A DNA stretch of 64,000 nucleotides from Bin90 sp965214635 (lineage in GTDB: Bacteria; Chloroflexota; Dehalococcoidia; Lucifugimonadales; JADFKI01), in the NCBI GenBank assembly GCA_965214635.1, contig OZ243964.1:2232001-2296000 (forward strand), given 5' to 3'. The notes below the pieces were generated by a model. It was not told the DNA's origin. It searched no databases and was given only the letters and a program-made list of their open reading frames with translations. Below are positions 24,781 to 33,785 of the stretch, one piece after another (within the stretch, counting starts at the first letter, position 1; each line of letters begins with the position of its first letter). The position numbers and the translations under genes were made by a program.

Positions 24781-26820
24781 ATGGTCCCCCCTGACAGCAT
24801 CTTCGGCGTTATCCCCACATGGGTGGGCGTGTACCTGATTTCGCTAGCCGCATTCGCTGCTGCTGGGCTGCTGCTGTATCGGCGAGTGTTCCGGCTGGTG
24901 CTGCTGGGCAAGCCTGCGGGCCGCTTCGACCGGCCGCTGCACCGATTGGTTGGCGCACTGCCGTACATCTTCGGGCAGCGCAAGGTGTTGCAGCGGGTGT
25001 CCATCCCCCGAGACCGTGCCGGGCTGGCGCACTTCTTCATCTTCTGGGGCTTTCTGTCATTTTCCCTGAGCTACATACTGTTCATATTTGCGGATTCTAT
25101 CTGGCATCCTCTGTCGTCAAAGATACTCACGGAAACGGGAGTGCGGATATTCACCTTCTATCTGGACATACTGGCGGTGGTGTTCCTGTTTGTGTTGGCG
25201 TGGGCGGCGATACGCCGTTGGGTGCTGACGCCGCACCGCCTATCGTTTGACCTGACGCAGAAGAAGGAATCGGTCGTCATCTTGGCGCTGATCGCGCTGC
25301 TGATGGTGTTCACGCTGCTGACGGAGGCGTTCTACATAGCATCGGGCGGGAGCGGCGCACACGCATCTGCGCCCATCGGCGGGGCAATCGCCAGCGTCGT
25401 CAGCGGTGTCGTCAGCGAACCTGTCGCCGTCGCACTGCAAGCCATCTTCTGGTGGGCGCACCTGTTCATCATTCTCGGCTTTGCTGTCTACATCCCCTTG
25501 TCCAAGCACATGCACATGGTTGGTGCGCCCATCAACTTCTTCACACGCTCGCTGGAGGCGCGCGGGACGCTGCCCACGCCCACCGACCTAGAGACAGCGG
25601 AGGTGTTCGGCGCGCATCGCATCCAAGACTTCACTCAGCGCCAATTGCTAGACGGCTACGCCTGCGCCGTATGCGGGCGCTGCACCGATAGCTGCCCCGC
25701 CAACATCAGCGGCAAGATACTCTCGCCCATGCACATCGTCGAGAACCTCAAAGAGCATGTGCTGGAGACCGGCCCCTCTCTCGTGGACGGCGATGACAAG
25801 CAAGACGAAAAGCCCCTCATCGGACGCTGGATACAGGAAGAGGCGCTTTGGGACTGCCTGACCTGCGGCGCTTGCGTCGAAGAATGCCCCGTCGGCGTGG
25901 AGCACATCAGCACCATCGTAGATATGCGCCGCTTCCTCGTGATGGAGCGCGCCGAGATGCCCGAAACCGCTATGAACGCCCTGCTCAGCATGGAACAGCG
26001 CGGCCACCCGTGGCGTGGCACCACCTTTACGCGCACGGACTGGGCTGAGGGGCTGAATGTCCCCACGCTCGCCGAGCACCCCGACGCCGAGGTGCTGTTT
26101 TGGGTGGGTTGCACCGCCGCCCTCGAGCAGCGCAGCCAAAGTGTGGCGCGCTCTATGGTGTCTGTGCTCAAGCGCGCCGGCGTGGACTTCGCCATCCTCG
26201 GCAGCGAAGAGAATTGCACTGGCGACCCTGCTCGGCGGATGGGCAACGAATACCTCTACCAAATTATGGCTCAGCAAAACATAGACACGCTCGACCGCTA
26301 TGATGTCAAGAAAATCGTTACCATCTGCCCGCACTGCTTCAACACCATCAAGAACGAATACCCGCATCTCGGCGGCGACTACCAAGTGCAGCATTACAGC
26401 GAGTTTGTTGCAGAACTCATAGATGCGGGGCGCATCAAGCCGCTGGCGCGCTTGGACACCACCCTCGCCTACCACGATTCTTGCTATCTCGGGCGGCACA
26501 ACGGCATCTACGACCAGCCGCGCCGCATCGCCCAAGCCATTCCCGGCTTGAAACTCGTGGAGATGGAGCGCTGCCGTGAACAGGGCTTCTGCTGCGGCGC
26601 AGGCGGCGGCCATATGTGGGTCGAAGAAAGCCGTGGTGCACGCGTCAACCACATCCGCACCGACCAGTATCTGGACACCGGCGCTGATACCGTCGGCGTA
26701 TCGTGCCCCTTCTGCCTCCAAATGTTCGTCGAGGGCATCGGCACGAAGCAAGCCCAAGACTCTCGCGACGCCAAAGATCTCTTGGAGCTGCTGGACGAAA
26801 GCTTGGGCGAACCACAGTGA
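24781..26820 (+). CDS. Membrane iron-sulfur oxidoreductase, EtfD/FadF-like (heterodisulfide-reductase related)
   Basis: 679 residues. Five or so N-terminal helices resemble the NarI/cytochrome-b-like membrane domain (GLAHFFIFWGFLSFSLSY). Two 4Fe-4S motifs follow: CAVCGRCTDSCP near residue 297 and CLTCGACVEECPVG near 360. The C-terminal half has two CCG domains (WVGCTAALEQR and the QGFCCGAGGGHMW motif near residue 605). This order matches FadF/EtfD proteins, which pass electrons from electron-transfer flavoprotein (fatty-acid or other acyl-CoA oxidation) to menaquinone. The ATG has AGGAG eight bases upstream. No etfAB is adjacent; the next two genes run the same way but are over 100 bases away. 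Confidence 0.88.
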   Translation: MVPPDSIFGVIPTWVGVYLISLAAFAAAGLLLYRRVFRLVLLGKPAGRFDRPLHRLVGALPYIFGQRKVLQRVSIPRDRAGLAHFFIFWGFLSFSLSYILFIFADSIWHPLSSKILTETGVRIFTFYLDILAVVFLFVLAWAAIRRWVLTPHRLSFDLTQKKESVVILALIALLMVFTLLTEAFYIASGGSGAHASAPIGGAIASVVSGVVSEPVAVALQAIFWWAHLFIILGFAVYIPLSKHMHMVGAPINFFTRSLEARGTLPTPTDLETAEVFGAHRIQDFTQRQLLDGYACAVCGRCTDSCPANISGKILSPMHIVENLKEHVLETGPSLVDGDDKQDEKPLIGRWIQEEALWDCLTCGACVEECPVGVEHISTIVDMRRFLVMERAEMPETAMNALLSMEQRGHPWRGTTFTRTDWAEGLNVPTLAEHPDAEVLFWVGCTAALEQRSQSVARSMVSVLKRAGVDFAILGSEENCTGDPARRMGNEYLYQIMAQQNIDTLDRYDVKKIVTICPHCFNTIKNEYPHLGGDYQVQHYSEFVAELIDAGRIKPLARLDTTLAYHDSCYLGRHNGIYDQPRRIAQAIPGLKLVEMERCREQGFCCGAGGGHMWVEESRGARVNHIRTDQYLDTGADTVGVSCPFCLQMFVEGIGTKQAQDSRDAKDLLELLDESLGEPQ

Positions 26821-26927
26821 GTCCTTGTTTCGAAGTTTAGAATGCCGATTAGGGTAGACTAGGGATGAAAGAACTGAACTCCGGCTAGACAGGTTATATA
26901 AGAACAAGCAGGATAAAGGGGACAAAA

Positions 26928-27890
26928 ATGTCAATCAAGATAGGCATAGGCTTTGGGGGATGGCCGTTTCCGAGCGATGATCCGCAGCACCTGTGGCGCT
27001 ATGTGGACGCTTGCGAGGCGTTGGACATAGACTCCATTTGGCTGAGCGACCGAATCGTTTCGCCACAGCTGAACATGGAGGCGGTTGTGGCGCTCTCATT
27101 CGCCGCTGCGCGCACCACCAACCTGAAGTTTGGCACGAGTGTCATTGCGCTGCCGCTGCGAAACCCCACAATCCTCGCCAAGCAGATAGCCACGCTCGAC
27201 TTCCTGTCCGGCGGGCGCTCGATGCCCGCAGTTGGGCTTGGCACGGAGGACGCCACCGAGTACGAAGCATGCGGCACGACCCGCACTAGGCGCGTCAGTC
27301 GCACCGAAGAGGCAATCCAAGTGATGCGCCTGCTTTGGCAAGAGGACAATGTAACCTTCCACGGGCAGCACTTCACGCTCAACAATGTAACCGTGCAGCC
27401 CAAACCCGTGTTCCCCCCTGATGGCATGCCGCCCATATGGATTGGCGGGCGCAGTGAGCCGGCGCTCCGCCGCACCGCGCGCATCGGCGACGGCTGGCTC
27501 GTCTCCCAAGCCACCCCGGACGAGGTTCGCACTGGCGTGGACAAAATCTCCACATGGGCGGACGAGTTCGGCAACGATATCGAGGAAGACCACTACGGAG
27601 CGCTGACCGCCTTCTGCTTCGCTGACACACGCGAGGAAGCCGAGCGCATCGCTGCGCCCTACATGCTGCGCCGCCGCGAAGACACCCACTGGCGCGACTT
27701 CTCCGCATTCGGCAAGCCCGAAGCCATCGCCGAACTCATTGACGAGTACATCGACGCCGGCGCCCAAAAGTTCGTCTTGCGCCCCGCATGTCCGCCCGAG
27801 ATGATGCAGGAACAGCTCGAGATACTCGGTGAAGCCATCGTCCCCATGTACCATAAGCACGAAGCCGCAACGGAGAAAGCGTATGCCTAG
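26928..27890 (+). CDS. LLM-class flavin-dependent oxidoreductase
   Basis: A 320-residue luciferase-like monooxygenase-fold enzyme using FMN or F420. Features: IDSIWLSDRIVSP near residue 35, TTNLKFGTSVIALPLRNP, ATLDFLSGGRSMPAVGLG near 85-100, and PPIWIGGRSEPALRRTARIGDGW near 165-185, the usual cofactor-binding and barrel motifs. The subgroup is close to actinobacterial/Chloroflexi F420-dependent families, but the cofactor cannot be fixed by eye. GGGG precedes the ATG. Its 3' end overlaps the next gene by eight bases, so the two are very likely co-translated and act in one pathway, probably degradation of an organic compound. Confidence 0.88.
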   Translation: MSIKIGIGFGGWPFPSDDPQHLWRYVDACEALDIDSIWLSDRIVSPQLNMEAVVALSFAAARTTNLKFGTSVIALPLRNPTILAKQIATLDFLSGGRSMPAVGLGTEDATEYEACGTTRTRRVSRTEEAIQVMRLLWQEDNVTFHGQHFTLNNVTVQPKPVFPPDGMPPIWIGGRSEPALRRTARIGDGWLVSQATPDEVRTGVDKISTWADEFGNDIEEDHYGALTAFCFADTREEAERIAAPYMLRRREDTHWRDFSAFGKPEAIAELIDEYIDAGAQKFVLRPACPPEMMQEQLEILGEAIVPMYHKHEAATEKAYA

Positions 27891-28746
27891 CCACAAGACC
27901 CGTGTGGGCAATGTGGAAATCACTGCCCTGAGCGACGGGCGCATCCGCTTCGCCCCGTCCGACTTCTTCCCCTCCGTCGCAGCAGAAGCGTGGCAGCCCT
28001 ACCACGCCGACCTCACACCCGAGGGCGAAATGATCATGAACCTCGGCTGCTTCGGCATCCGGTCCGGGGGCAAGACGATTCTCATCGACACCGGTCTTGG
28101 CAGCGACCCGGGCGGATTGGAGACGCTCGAGATGGGCGCTCTGCTCGCCGATATGGAGCGCAAGGGCGTCGACCGCCAATCGGTGGACATCGTGGCTATC
28201 ACGCACCTGCATATAGACCATGTTGGCTGGAACTTTTTGTATGAGGAAACGGATGGTGGCGATGGGACGCAGACGGCGGCTGAGCCTACGCCCACATTCC
28301 CCAACGCGCGATATTGGGTCAACAACGCCGACTGGCGGGTGTTTACGAGGGGCGCCCTCCGCAGGCGGGCATATATGGGCGCACAGGTTATCCCCTTGCA
28401 GGAACAGGGCATCCTGGAACTCTTCGACGGCGAGCGCCCGCTCACACCCGAAGTGTCCACGCTGCCCACGCCGGGACACACGCCCGGCCACACCAGTTTC
28501 CTCATCGCATCTCAGGGTGAGCGCGCCGTAGTTACCGGCGACGCCATCCATGTCCGCGCACAAGCCCAAGAGACACACTGGAGTCCACGCGCCGATTCCA
28601 AGCCTGACATTTCTGCCCAAACCCGCCACGCCCTTCTAGCCCGCATCGAGCGCGAGAACGCCATGCTCATATCGGGCCATTTTCCGGCACCCGGCTTCGG
28701 CACACTCGCCCGCATCCAGGGCCGCCGCTACTGGCAAGCAATGTGA
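27883..28746 (+). CDS. Metallo-beta-lactamase-fold hydrolase
   Basis: A 287-residue MBL-fold enzyme. The metal motif is ITHLHIDHVGW (HxHxDH), with further ligands in TPGHTPGHTSF, VTGDAIH and the final ISGHFP. The arrangement is that of lactonases and related small-molecule hydrolases (AHL-lactonase or methyl-parathion-hydrolase type). I chose the ATG at 27883 because GGAG lies seven bases upstream and the mature domain begins VGNVEITALSDG directly after; an upstream in-frame ATG at 27829 would extend into the previous gene. It overlaps the LLM oxidoreductase stop, so an oxygenation-then-hydrolysis pair is a reasonable inference. Confidence 0.88.
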   Translation: MPSHKTRVGNVEITALSDGRIRFAPSDFFPSVAAEAWQPYHADLTPEGEMIMNLGCFGIRSGGKTILIDTGLGSDPGGLETLEMGALLADMERKGVDRQSVDIVAITHLHIDHVGWNFLYEETDGGDGTQTAAEPTPTFPNARYWVNNADWRVFTRGALRRRAYMGAQVIPLQEQGILELFDGERPLTPEVSTLPTPGHTPGHTSFLIASQGERAVVTGDAIHVRAQAQETHWSPRADSKPDISAQTRHALLARIERENAMLISGHFPAPGFGTLARIQGRRYWQAM

Positions 28747-28811
28747 GTGGATGGGTACTGAAATTACCGCAGATGAGGATGGGAGCAGGCGGATAATATC
28801 GCAAGAGCCGT

Positions 28812-31403
28812 CTAGGCGATGGCGAAGGTGGAGCCTCCGTCGCGCTTGGTTACTTCGATGCGGATAGGGAAGGCTTGCTTCACCTCGTCTATGTGCGTGA
28901 TGACGATAATCTTCTCGAAGTCGTCTTGGATGGATTGGATGGCTTCGGTGATGCGCTCTTGACCGCTGCGGTCCTGTGAGCCAAAGCCCTCGTCTATGAA
29001 CAGCACGGGGAGTGGTGCGCCGCTGCGCCTAGCCAGCAGTTTCGACAGCGCAATCCGCAGTGCGAAGTTGATGCGAAACGCCTCGCCGCCGCTGAATGTC
29101 TGGTAGTCGCGCGTCCCGAGTTCGTCGGCGATGCGTATTTCCAGCCGTTCCGATGTGCCTTCGTCCAGCTCCAGCCGCAGATGCATACGATTCTCGGTGA
29201 TGCGGCTCAGGATGTCGTTCGCATCGTCTTGGAGCTGCGGGATGGCGCTCTCTATGATGAGCGCTTGGATGCCGTCCTTGCCAAATGCAGCGGTCAGCTC
29301 GGTGTATACGCCTTGCTGCTCCGAAAGCCGTTTGCGTTCCTGCCGAAGAGCCTCTATTTGCTGTTCCAGCGCTTCGCATCGAGCGATGTGGTTTAGCAGC
29401 ACGCCTTCTTCTACGCGGCGCTCTTGCAGGGCGCTGGCAAGCCGTTGCCCATCCGCAAGCGTAACTGCGAGCGCCCGCTGCTGCGAAGGCAGCGTCTCAA
29501 GCCCGACCTCCAGCGCAGCGAGGCGTTCGTTTGCGGCGGCGAGGTCGGCGGTGCGGCTTTGCAGCATAAGGCGATTGGTCTGCAGCGACTCATCGATGGC
29601 AGGACGGTTCGCCTGCGCTTCTTCCAGACGGCGGCGGTCGTCCGCAAAGTGCTGTGTGGCTTGCAGCGCAGCCCGCGCCTGTTGGTGCGCTGCGGCATCG
29701 TAGCCCAGCGCAGTCAGTGCGCCGTCTAGCCGTGCGAGTTCTTGGCGCTCTTGCTGTGCGAATTCGGTGTCTTTCAGGCGCCGCTCCAACTCCGCAAGAT
29801 TAGCTGTTGCCTGCTTCAATTCCGCTGCGGCTTGCATCGCTTCGTCACGGTCGCGGATGATGTTGGCTTCGTCAGCGGCAAGCGAGCGCCCGCTGCTCTG
29901 ATGCGACGCTTCCAGCCGCCGCAGCTTCTCGCTAATCCCCGAATGTTCGGCTTTCAACGCACCTATTTCCGATGTGTTGGTATCGTGGCTGGCGCGGCTC
30001 TGCGTACCCACGCGCTTGTATTCGCGGCGCAGGTGCTGCTGTGCGTGGTGCTCGAGGTTCTGGTCGCAGAGTGGGCAGACGGCAATGCCCTCGTTCAGCA
30101 TATCGAACTTCTTGCGGGTGTCTGCCATCGTCTGGAGCAGGCTGATGTTTTCCTGCTCCAAAGCGCTCTGGCGCATAGCGATGGCGTCCATGCGGCTGCG
30201 CTGGTGCTTGATTTCCTCGATACGCTCTTCGAGTTCGGCTCTGCGTCTGTCGAGCGTCGCAAAGCGGCTGTTGATTGCGCGCAAACGCTTCGACTTGGGC
30301 ATCAGCTCGGCGCTGATGCGGCGCTGAAGGTTTGCTATATCGGCTGACAACCGTTCTTCCTGACGGGCGATACTCTGTGCGACGGCGGCTCGCTCCGCAT
30401 CTAGTTGGGTCTTCTGCGAGAGCGCATCGTCTAATCGCGCGGCGGCGGCTTGTGTGCGCTGGAAAGCGGCGAACCCGTCCTGTGTCTGCTGTGCATTGGC
30501 GATGATGGCATCGTAGTCGGCGAGGCGTTGGGCGTCGGTGTCTAGCTGTTGCCCGATGGCGTCAGCGTCGGCTTGGGCTTGTCGTTTGCGCTGCCGCAGT
30601 GCATCGGATTCGGCTTGCTGCGCCTGAAGCGCCTGCACATCGTTTCGGAGTTGCTCACCACGCTGACGGCTATCCTCGAGTGCCGGTTGCAGCTCGGCTA
30701 TGCGGCTACGCGCGTCCGCAAGCGCACGCTCATGTTGCGGCTTCTTCGCCGCCTCTTCGCCGTGCACGGATATGGCGGCGTCCGTTTGACGAATATCGTC
30801 TTGGATGGCGTTGGAGCGCTGCCGTGCCGCATCGGACAGGCGCTGATAGTAGTGCAGGTCGAGCACATCGATGAGGCAACGCTTGCGTTCGGTGGGCGTG
30901 CTAGTCGTGAAGACATCCGCCTGCCCCTGCGCTAGGTACGCCGTGTTGATGAAGGTCTTGAAGTCCATGTTCAGGATTTGGCGGATGCGGCGGTTCGTCT
31001 CGTTGACGGTGTTGCCGGAAATGGGGCGAAAGGCGCCGGGAGCGTCAGCGTCTTGGACTTGCAGTTCGAGTGTGGTTCTGCCGCCGGAGCCGCGCGCCGG
31101 GAGCGAGTGCCTGCGCACGACACGATAGCGCTGTCCCCGCGCCGTGAAGTCCAGCTCCACAGACATATACGGCTTGCCAATGTGCACCAGTTCGCCCATG
31201 TTGGGGTGGCTGAATGCGCCGTTGCGTCCGAGTGTGGCGCGCGCCGTGCCCCACAGCGCCCAGCAGATGGCGTCTAGCAGGGCGGTCTTGCCGTGCCCGT
31301 TATCGCCGCACAAGCACGCCACATGAATGCCCTCGAACCCAAGCGGGGGCGCACCCTCGCCGTAGCACATGAAGTTTCGGACGCTGAGCTGGAGGGGGAC
31401 CAT
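28812..31403 (-). CDS. sbcC: SbcC/Rad50-type SMC-like ATPase
   Basis: 863 residues. Walker A CGDNGHGKTALLDAICWALWG near residues 33-52, two long coiled-coil arms, a zinc hook CPLCDQNL near residue 441, the ABC signature FSGGEAFRINFALRIALS and Walker B VLFIDEGFGSQD near the end. With SbcD (Mre11-type nuclease) it processes DNA ends and hairpins, and it also limits palindromes. No sbcD is within this window. The start is an ATG with GGAG ten bases upstream. Length is somewhat shorter than the 1000-plus residues of E. coli SbcC but normal for the Rad50-like bacterial group. Divergent from the island that follows. Confidence 0.93.
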   Translation of the reverse strand: MVPLQLSVRNFMCYGEGAPPLGFEGIHVACLCGDNGHGKTALLDAICWALWGTARATLGRNGAFSHPNMGELVHIGKPYMSVELDFTARGQRYRVVRRHSLPARGSGGRTTLELQVQDADAPGAFRPISGNTVNETNRRIRQILNMDFKTFINTAYLAQGQADVFTTSTPTERKRCLIDVLDLHYYQRLSDAARQRSNAIQDDIRQTDAAISVHGEEAAKKPQHERALADARSRIAELQPALEDSRQRGEQLRNDVQALQAQQAESDALRQRKRQAQADADAIGQQLDTDAQRLADYDAIIANAQQTQDGFAAFQRTQAAAARLDDALSQKTQLDAERAAVAQSIARQEERLSADIANLQRRISAELMPKSKRLRAINSRFATLDRRRAELEERIEEIKHQRSRMDAIAMRQSALEQENISLLQTMADTRKKFDMLNEGIAVCPLCDQNLEHHAQQHLRREYKRVGTQSRASHDTNTSEIGALKAEHSGISEKLRRLEASHQSSGRSLAADEANIIRDRDEAMQAAAELKQATANLAELERRLKDTEFAQQERQELARLDGALTALGYDAAAHQQARAALQATQHFADDRRRLEEAQANRPAIDESLQTNRLMLQSRTADLAAANERLAALEVGLETLPSQQRALAVTLADGQRLASALQERRVEEGVLLNHIARCEALEQQIEALRQERKRLSEQQGVYTELTAAFGKDGIQALIIESAIPQLQDDANDILSRITENRMHLRLELDEGTSERLEIRIADELGTRDYQTFSGGEAFRINFALRIALSKLLARRSGAPLPVLFIDEGFGSQDRSGQERITEAIQSIQDDFEKIIVITHIDEVKQAFPIRIEVTKRDGGSTFAIA

Positions 31404-31618
31404 GTCAGGGATCTCCGGTTCGCATTGGTAGGTTTGCAGTCGGGGTATTATGATGCAAGGCTAGCACATATGATAACTTAATGGTCAATATCGCTCTGAG
31501 ATTTGGGAATGCAGAATCGGGCGCAGGCTATTGATACGGTTTCATAGCCATCCAAATGGAAACGCTACTCCGAATACTTATCCAATCACAGAGACACAGG
31601 TGCTATAGTAGGAGTAAG

Positions 31619-32218
31619 ATGTTCATGAACAGCATAGAAGCAGTGATTGTAGCAGCGGGTGTTGCGTTCGTTCTATTCGCTTATATCATCCCAGCGCTAA
31701 TAGTCGTGTTCGAGAAAGATAGGCGGCGGCAGCCCGATACAGACAGGACTTCCTTCTTCAACATCAAATCGCGCGACAGAACTATATTCACAGCGCTGTT
31801 CGTGGCGCAAACGCTGCTGCTAACATACATATGGAGCAAGCCAGTTACATCAGCAAGCATGACATTCGCGAAAAACCTTGAAGAGGTCTCCGGCAAGGCG
31901 ACTCTTGCTGCTCCAATAGCGCTGCTGTCAACATTCATTCTCGCAGAAGGAGTGTACGGAATTATGATAATGCTTTCTTATGTGTACGACCAAGTGAAGA
32001 AGGAACGCGCAGAGTTCCACAAGCACAAGGGCAGAGCCGAGGGCATTGCCGAGGGCGAAAAGCGAGGCAGGGCGCAGCGAGACGCGGAAGTGGCGGCGCT
32101 AGAAGCGCGTGTAGAGCAGGGCATCGCCGAGGGCAGGGCGCAGCGGGACGCGGAAGTGGCGGCGCTGAAAGCACGCATCGCCGAACTCGAGCGCAACCGC
32201 AACGGCAGCGAGGGGTAG
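31619..32218 (+). CDS. Membrane protein with three helices and coiled-coil tail (copy 1)
   Basis: No recognised function. 199 residues from the ATG at 31619-31621, which has AGGAG four bases upstream; this start matches that of the paralogue at 38520. Three transmembrane helices lie near residues 8-30, 56-76 and 98-125. After YVYDQVKKERAEFHKH the tail is charged and repetitive (GRAEGIAEGEKRGRAQRDAEVAALEARV), a predicted coiled coil. Compared with the 38520 copy, the tail has an extra unit of about 22 residues (EARVEQGIAEGRAQRDAEVAAL). The two copies are nearly identical in DNA and flank the restriction-modification region. A third, truncated copy follows. Confidence 0.75.
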   Translation: MFMNSIEAVIVAAGVAFVLFAYIIPALIVVFEKDRRRQPDTDRTSFFNIKSRDRTIFTALFVAQTLLLTYIWSKPVTSASMTFAKNLEEVSGKATLAAPIALLSTFILAEGVYGIMIMLSYVYDQVKKERAEFHKHKGRAEGIAEGEKRGRAQRDAEVAALEARVEQGIAEGRAQRDAEVAALKARIAELERNRNGSEG

Positions 32219-32243
32219 GACTGCTCAGGGGCGTATCAGTACT

Positions 32244-32271
32244 GCACGCATCCGGGCACCCGGATGCGTGC
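32244..32271. repeat. Perfect 13-bp inverted repeat after copy 1
   Basis: GCACGCATCCGGG and CCCGGATGCGTGC are separated by CA, 26 bases after the coiled-coil gene stop. No T-tract follows. Weaker relatives (CGCATCCGGGCGTTCGG at about 32641, CACATCCGATCCCCCGG at about 39082) lie downstream of the other two copies, so this 3' element was duplicated with the genes. It may be a transcript-end hairpin. Confidence 0.8.
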
Positions 32272-32560
32272 TAATCCGCATATCCGGGAGGCGGTCGAGC
32301 TTATGATAATGCTTTCCTATGTGTACGACCAAGTGAAGAAGGAACGCGCAGAGTTCCGCAGGCAGAAGAGGCTAGCGGAATATGCCGAAGGCAAAGAGCT
32401 GGGCAGGGCGCAAGGCATAAAGCTGGGAAGAGCGCGAGGCATAGAGCAGGGCAGAGCCGAGGGCATAGAGCAAGGCAGGGCGCAGCGAGACGCGGAAGTG
32501 GCGGCGCTGAAAGCGCGCATCGCCGAACTCGAGCGAGGGCGCAACGGCAGCGAGGGGTAG
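32264..32560 (+). pseudogene. Truncated copy of the membrane coiled-coil gene (tail only)
   Basis: From about 32300 the frame reads LMIMLSYVYDQVKKERAEF and then an AEGKELGRAQGIKLGRARGIEQGRAEG repeat tail ending ARIAELERGRNGSEG, matching only the last helix and tail of the 31619 and 38520 proteins. The first two helices are missing, and the only ATG is within the inverted repeat. The tail has its own expansion of GRAQGI-type units. A remnant or partial duplication; it may still be translated as a 98-residue protein. Confidence 0.7.
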
Positions 32561-32617
32561 GGCTGATCAGGCGCGCATCAGCGCCGCCCACGCATGTCGC
32601 TGCGACCAGTGTGGTAC

Positions 32618-32627
32618 GGGGGGGGGG
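32618..32627. repeat. Homopolymer G10, intergenic
   Basis: Ten consecutive G, 155 bases upstream of the class IV aminotransferase start and downstream of the truncated coiled-coil gene. It is the second 10-base G/C tract in the window. Confidence 0.95.
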
Positions 32628-32781
32628 CTAGCGCCGTACGCATCCGGGCGTTCGGCTTGCGCTAACCCTATATGCTGGGGATGGCCGAGGGATTCTGAGC
32701 GCCGCAGGATGCGGGCATACTAGCGGGATACGGGCGCCGAACTAACCGACACACAGACCATTAGCAGCAGAGGCACATCAC

Positions 32782-33678
32782 ATGACACAAGAACGCATCG
32801 TATATCTGAACGGCGACATGCTGCCGGAGAGCCAAGCAGCCCTGTCCATCCGCGATAGGGGGTTCGTGTACGGCGACGCCGTATTCGACACCACGCGCAC
32901 TTTTGGCGGCAGGATATTCAAGCTTACGGAGCACCTAGACCGCTTCTTCAACTCCCTGCGGTACATGCGACTCGAGCCGCCGCTGACGAAAGCCGAGTTT
33001 GCAGACATCACGATGCAGGTGCTGAAAGCCAACCTGCCGCTGCTGGACGGCGGCGGCGACTATTGGGTTACGCAGCGTGTTACGCGGGGCGTTCCCGGCG
33101 GCGACCCCAGCGTCATCGTGGAGTGCGTGCCGCTGCCGTTCGCACAGCGCGCAGGCTACTACCGCGACGGAATGCCCGTCATCGTGCCCTCCGTGCGCCG
33201 CACGCCGCCCGAGGCGATGAGTCCGCGCGCCAAGATGCACAACTACATCAACCTTGTGCTCGCCACGCAAGAGGTGGAGGCGCAGAACCCCGACGCTTGG
33301 CCCATCCTGCTGGACATGAGCGGCAACCTGTGCGAGGGCCCCGGCGCAAACCTGTTCCTCGTCAAGGATGGCGAGGTGCTCACCCCGCGCAGCCAGTATG
33401 TGCTCGCTGGCATCAGCCGCGAGACCGCCATCGACCTAGCCCACGAGCTGAGCATCCCCGTCCGCGAAGCCGACCTAGACCTCTATGACGCATACACCGC
33501 GGACGAAGCATTCATCACATCCACCAGCTTCTGCATCGTGCCAGTGTCGTCCTTCAACGGCAGCGCAGTCGCGGGCGGCGGCATCCCGGGGCCCATAACC
33601 GACCGGCTGACGAAGGCGTACAGCGGGCTTGTGGGCGTCGACATCGTGGCGCAGTATTTGGGACGCTTGGAAAGCTAG
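32782..33678 (+). CDS. Class IV aminotransferase, branched-chain type
   Basis: A 298-residue PLP fold-type IV enzyme. It shows GFVYGDAVFDTTRTFGG near residue 30, HLDRFFNSLRYM, NLVLATQEVEA (the residue region of the PLP lysine), LLDMSGNLCEGPGANLFLV near 175-195 and LAGISRETAIDLA, followed by EAFITSTSFCIVPVSSF. This order matches branched-chain aminotransferase (IlvE) and the related D-amino-acid aminotransferase and aminodeoxychorismate lyase. The set of motifs best fits IlvE-like enzymes, but substrate class is not secure, so no symbol is given. It lies between the duplicated membrane gene and the restriction-modification gene. The leader has GAAC/CGAC/AGAC words before the ATG. Confidence 0.85.
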   Translation: MTQERIVYLNGDMLPESQAALSIRDRGFVYGDAVFDTTRTFGGRIFKLTEHLDRFFNSLRYMRLEPPLTKAEFADITMQVLKANLPLLDGGGDYWVTQRVTRGVPGGDPSVIVECVPLPFAQRAGYYRDGMPVIVPSVRRTPPEAMSPRAKMHNYINLVLATQEVEAQNPDAWPILLDMSGNLCEGPGANLFLVKDGEVLTPRSQYVLAGISRETAIDLAHELSIPVREADLDLYDAYTADEAFITSTSFCIVPVSSFNGSAVAGGGIPGPITDRLTKAYSGLVGVDIVAQYLGRLES

Positions 33679-33785
33679 ATAACTCAAGCCCGCCGTTCCG
33701 CTATCAGCGCTAGCACCTGCGTCTCTTATCTCTTTTTTAACCAAGAGTTAACCAAAGAACCCAGCCTGAAGAGGATGGTCCCCCT

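Noticed and set aside
31556..31618. Upstream extension of the membrane coiled-coil gene to 31556
   Set aside because: The paralogue at 38520 starts at the equivalent of 31619, where AGGAG is well placed; the extension is not conserved.
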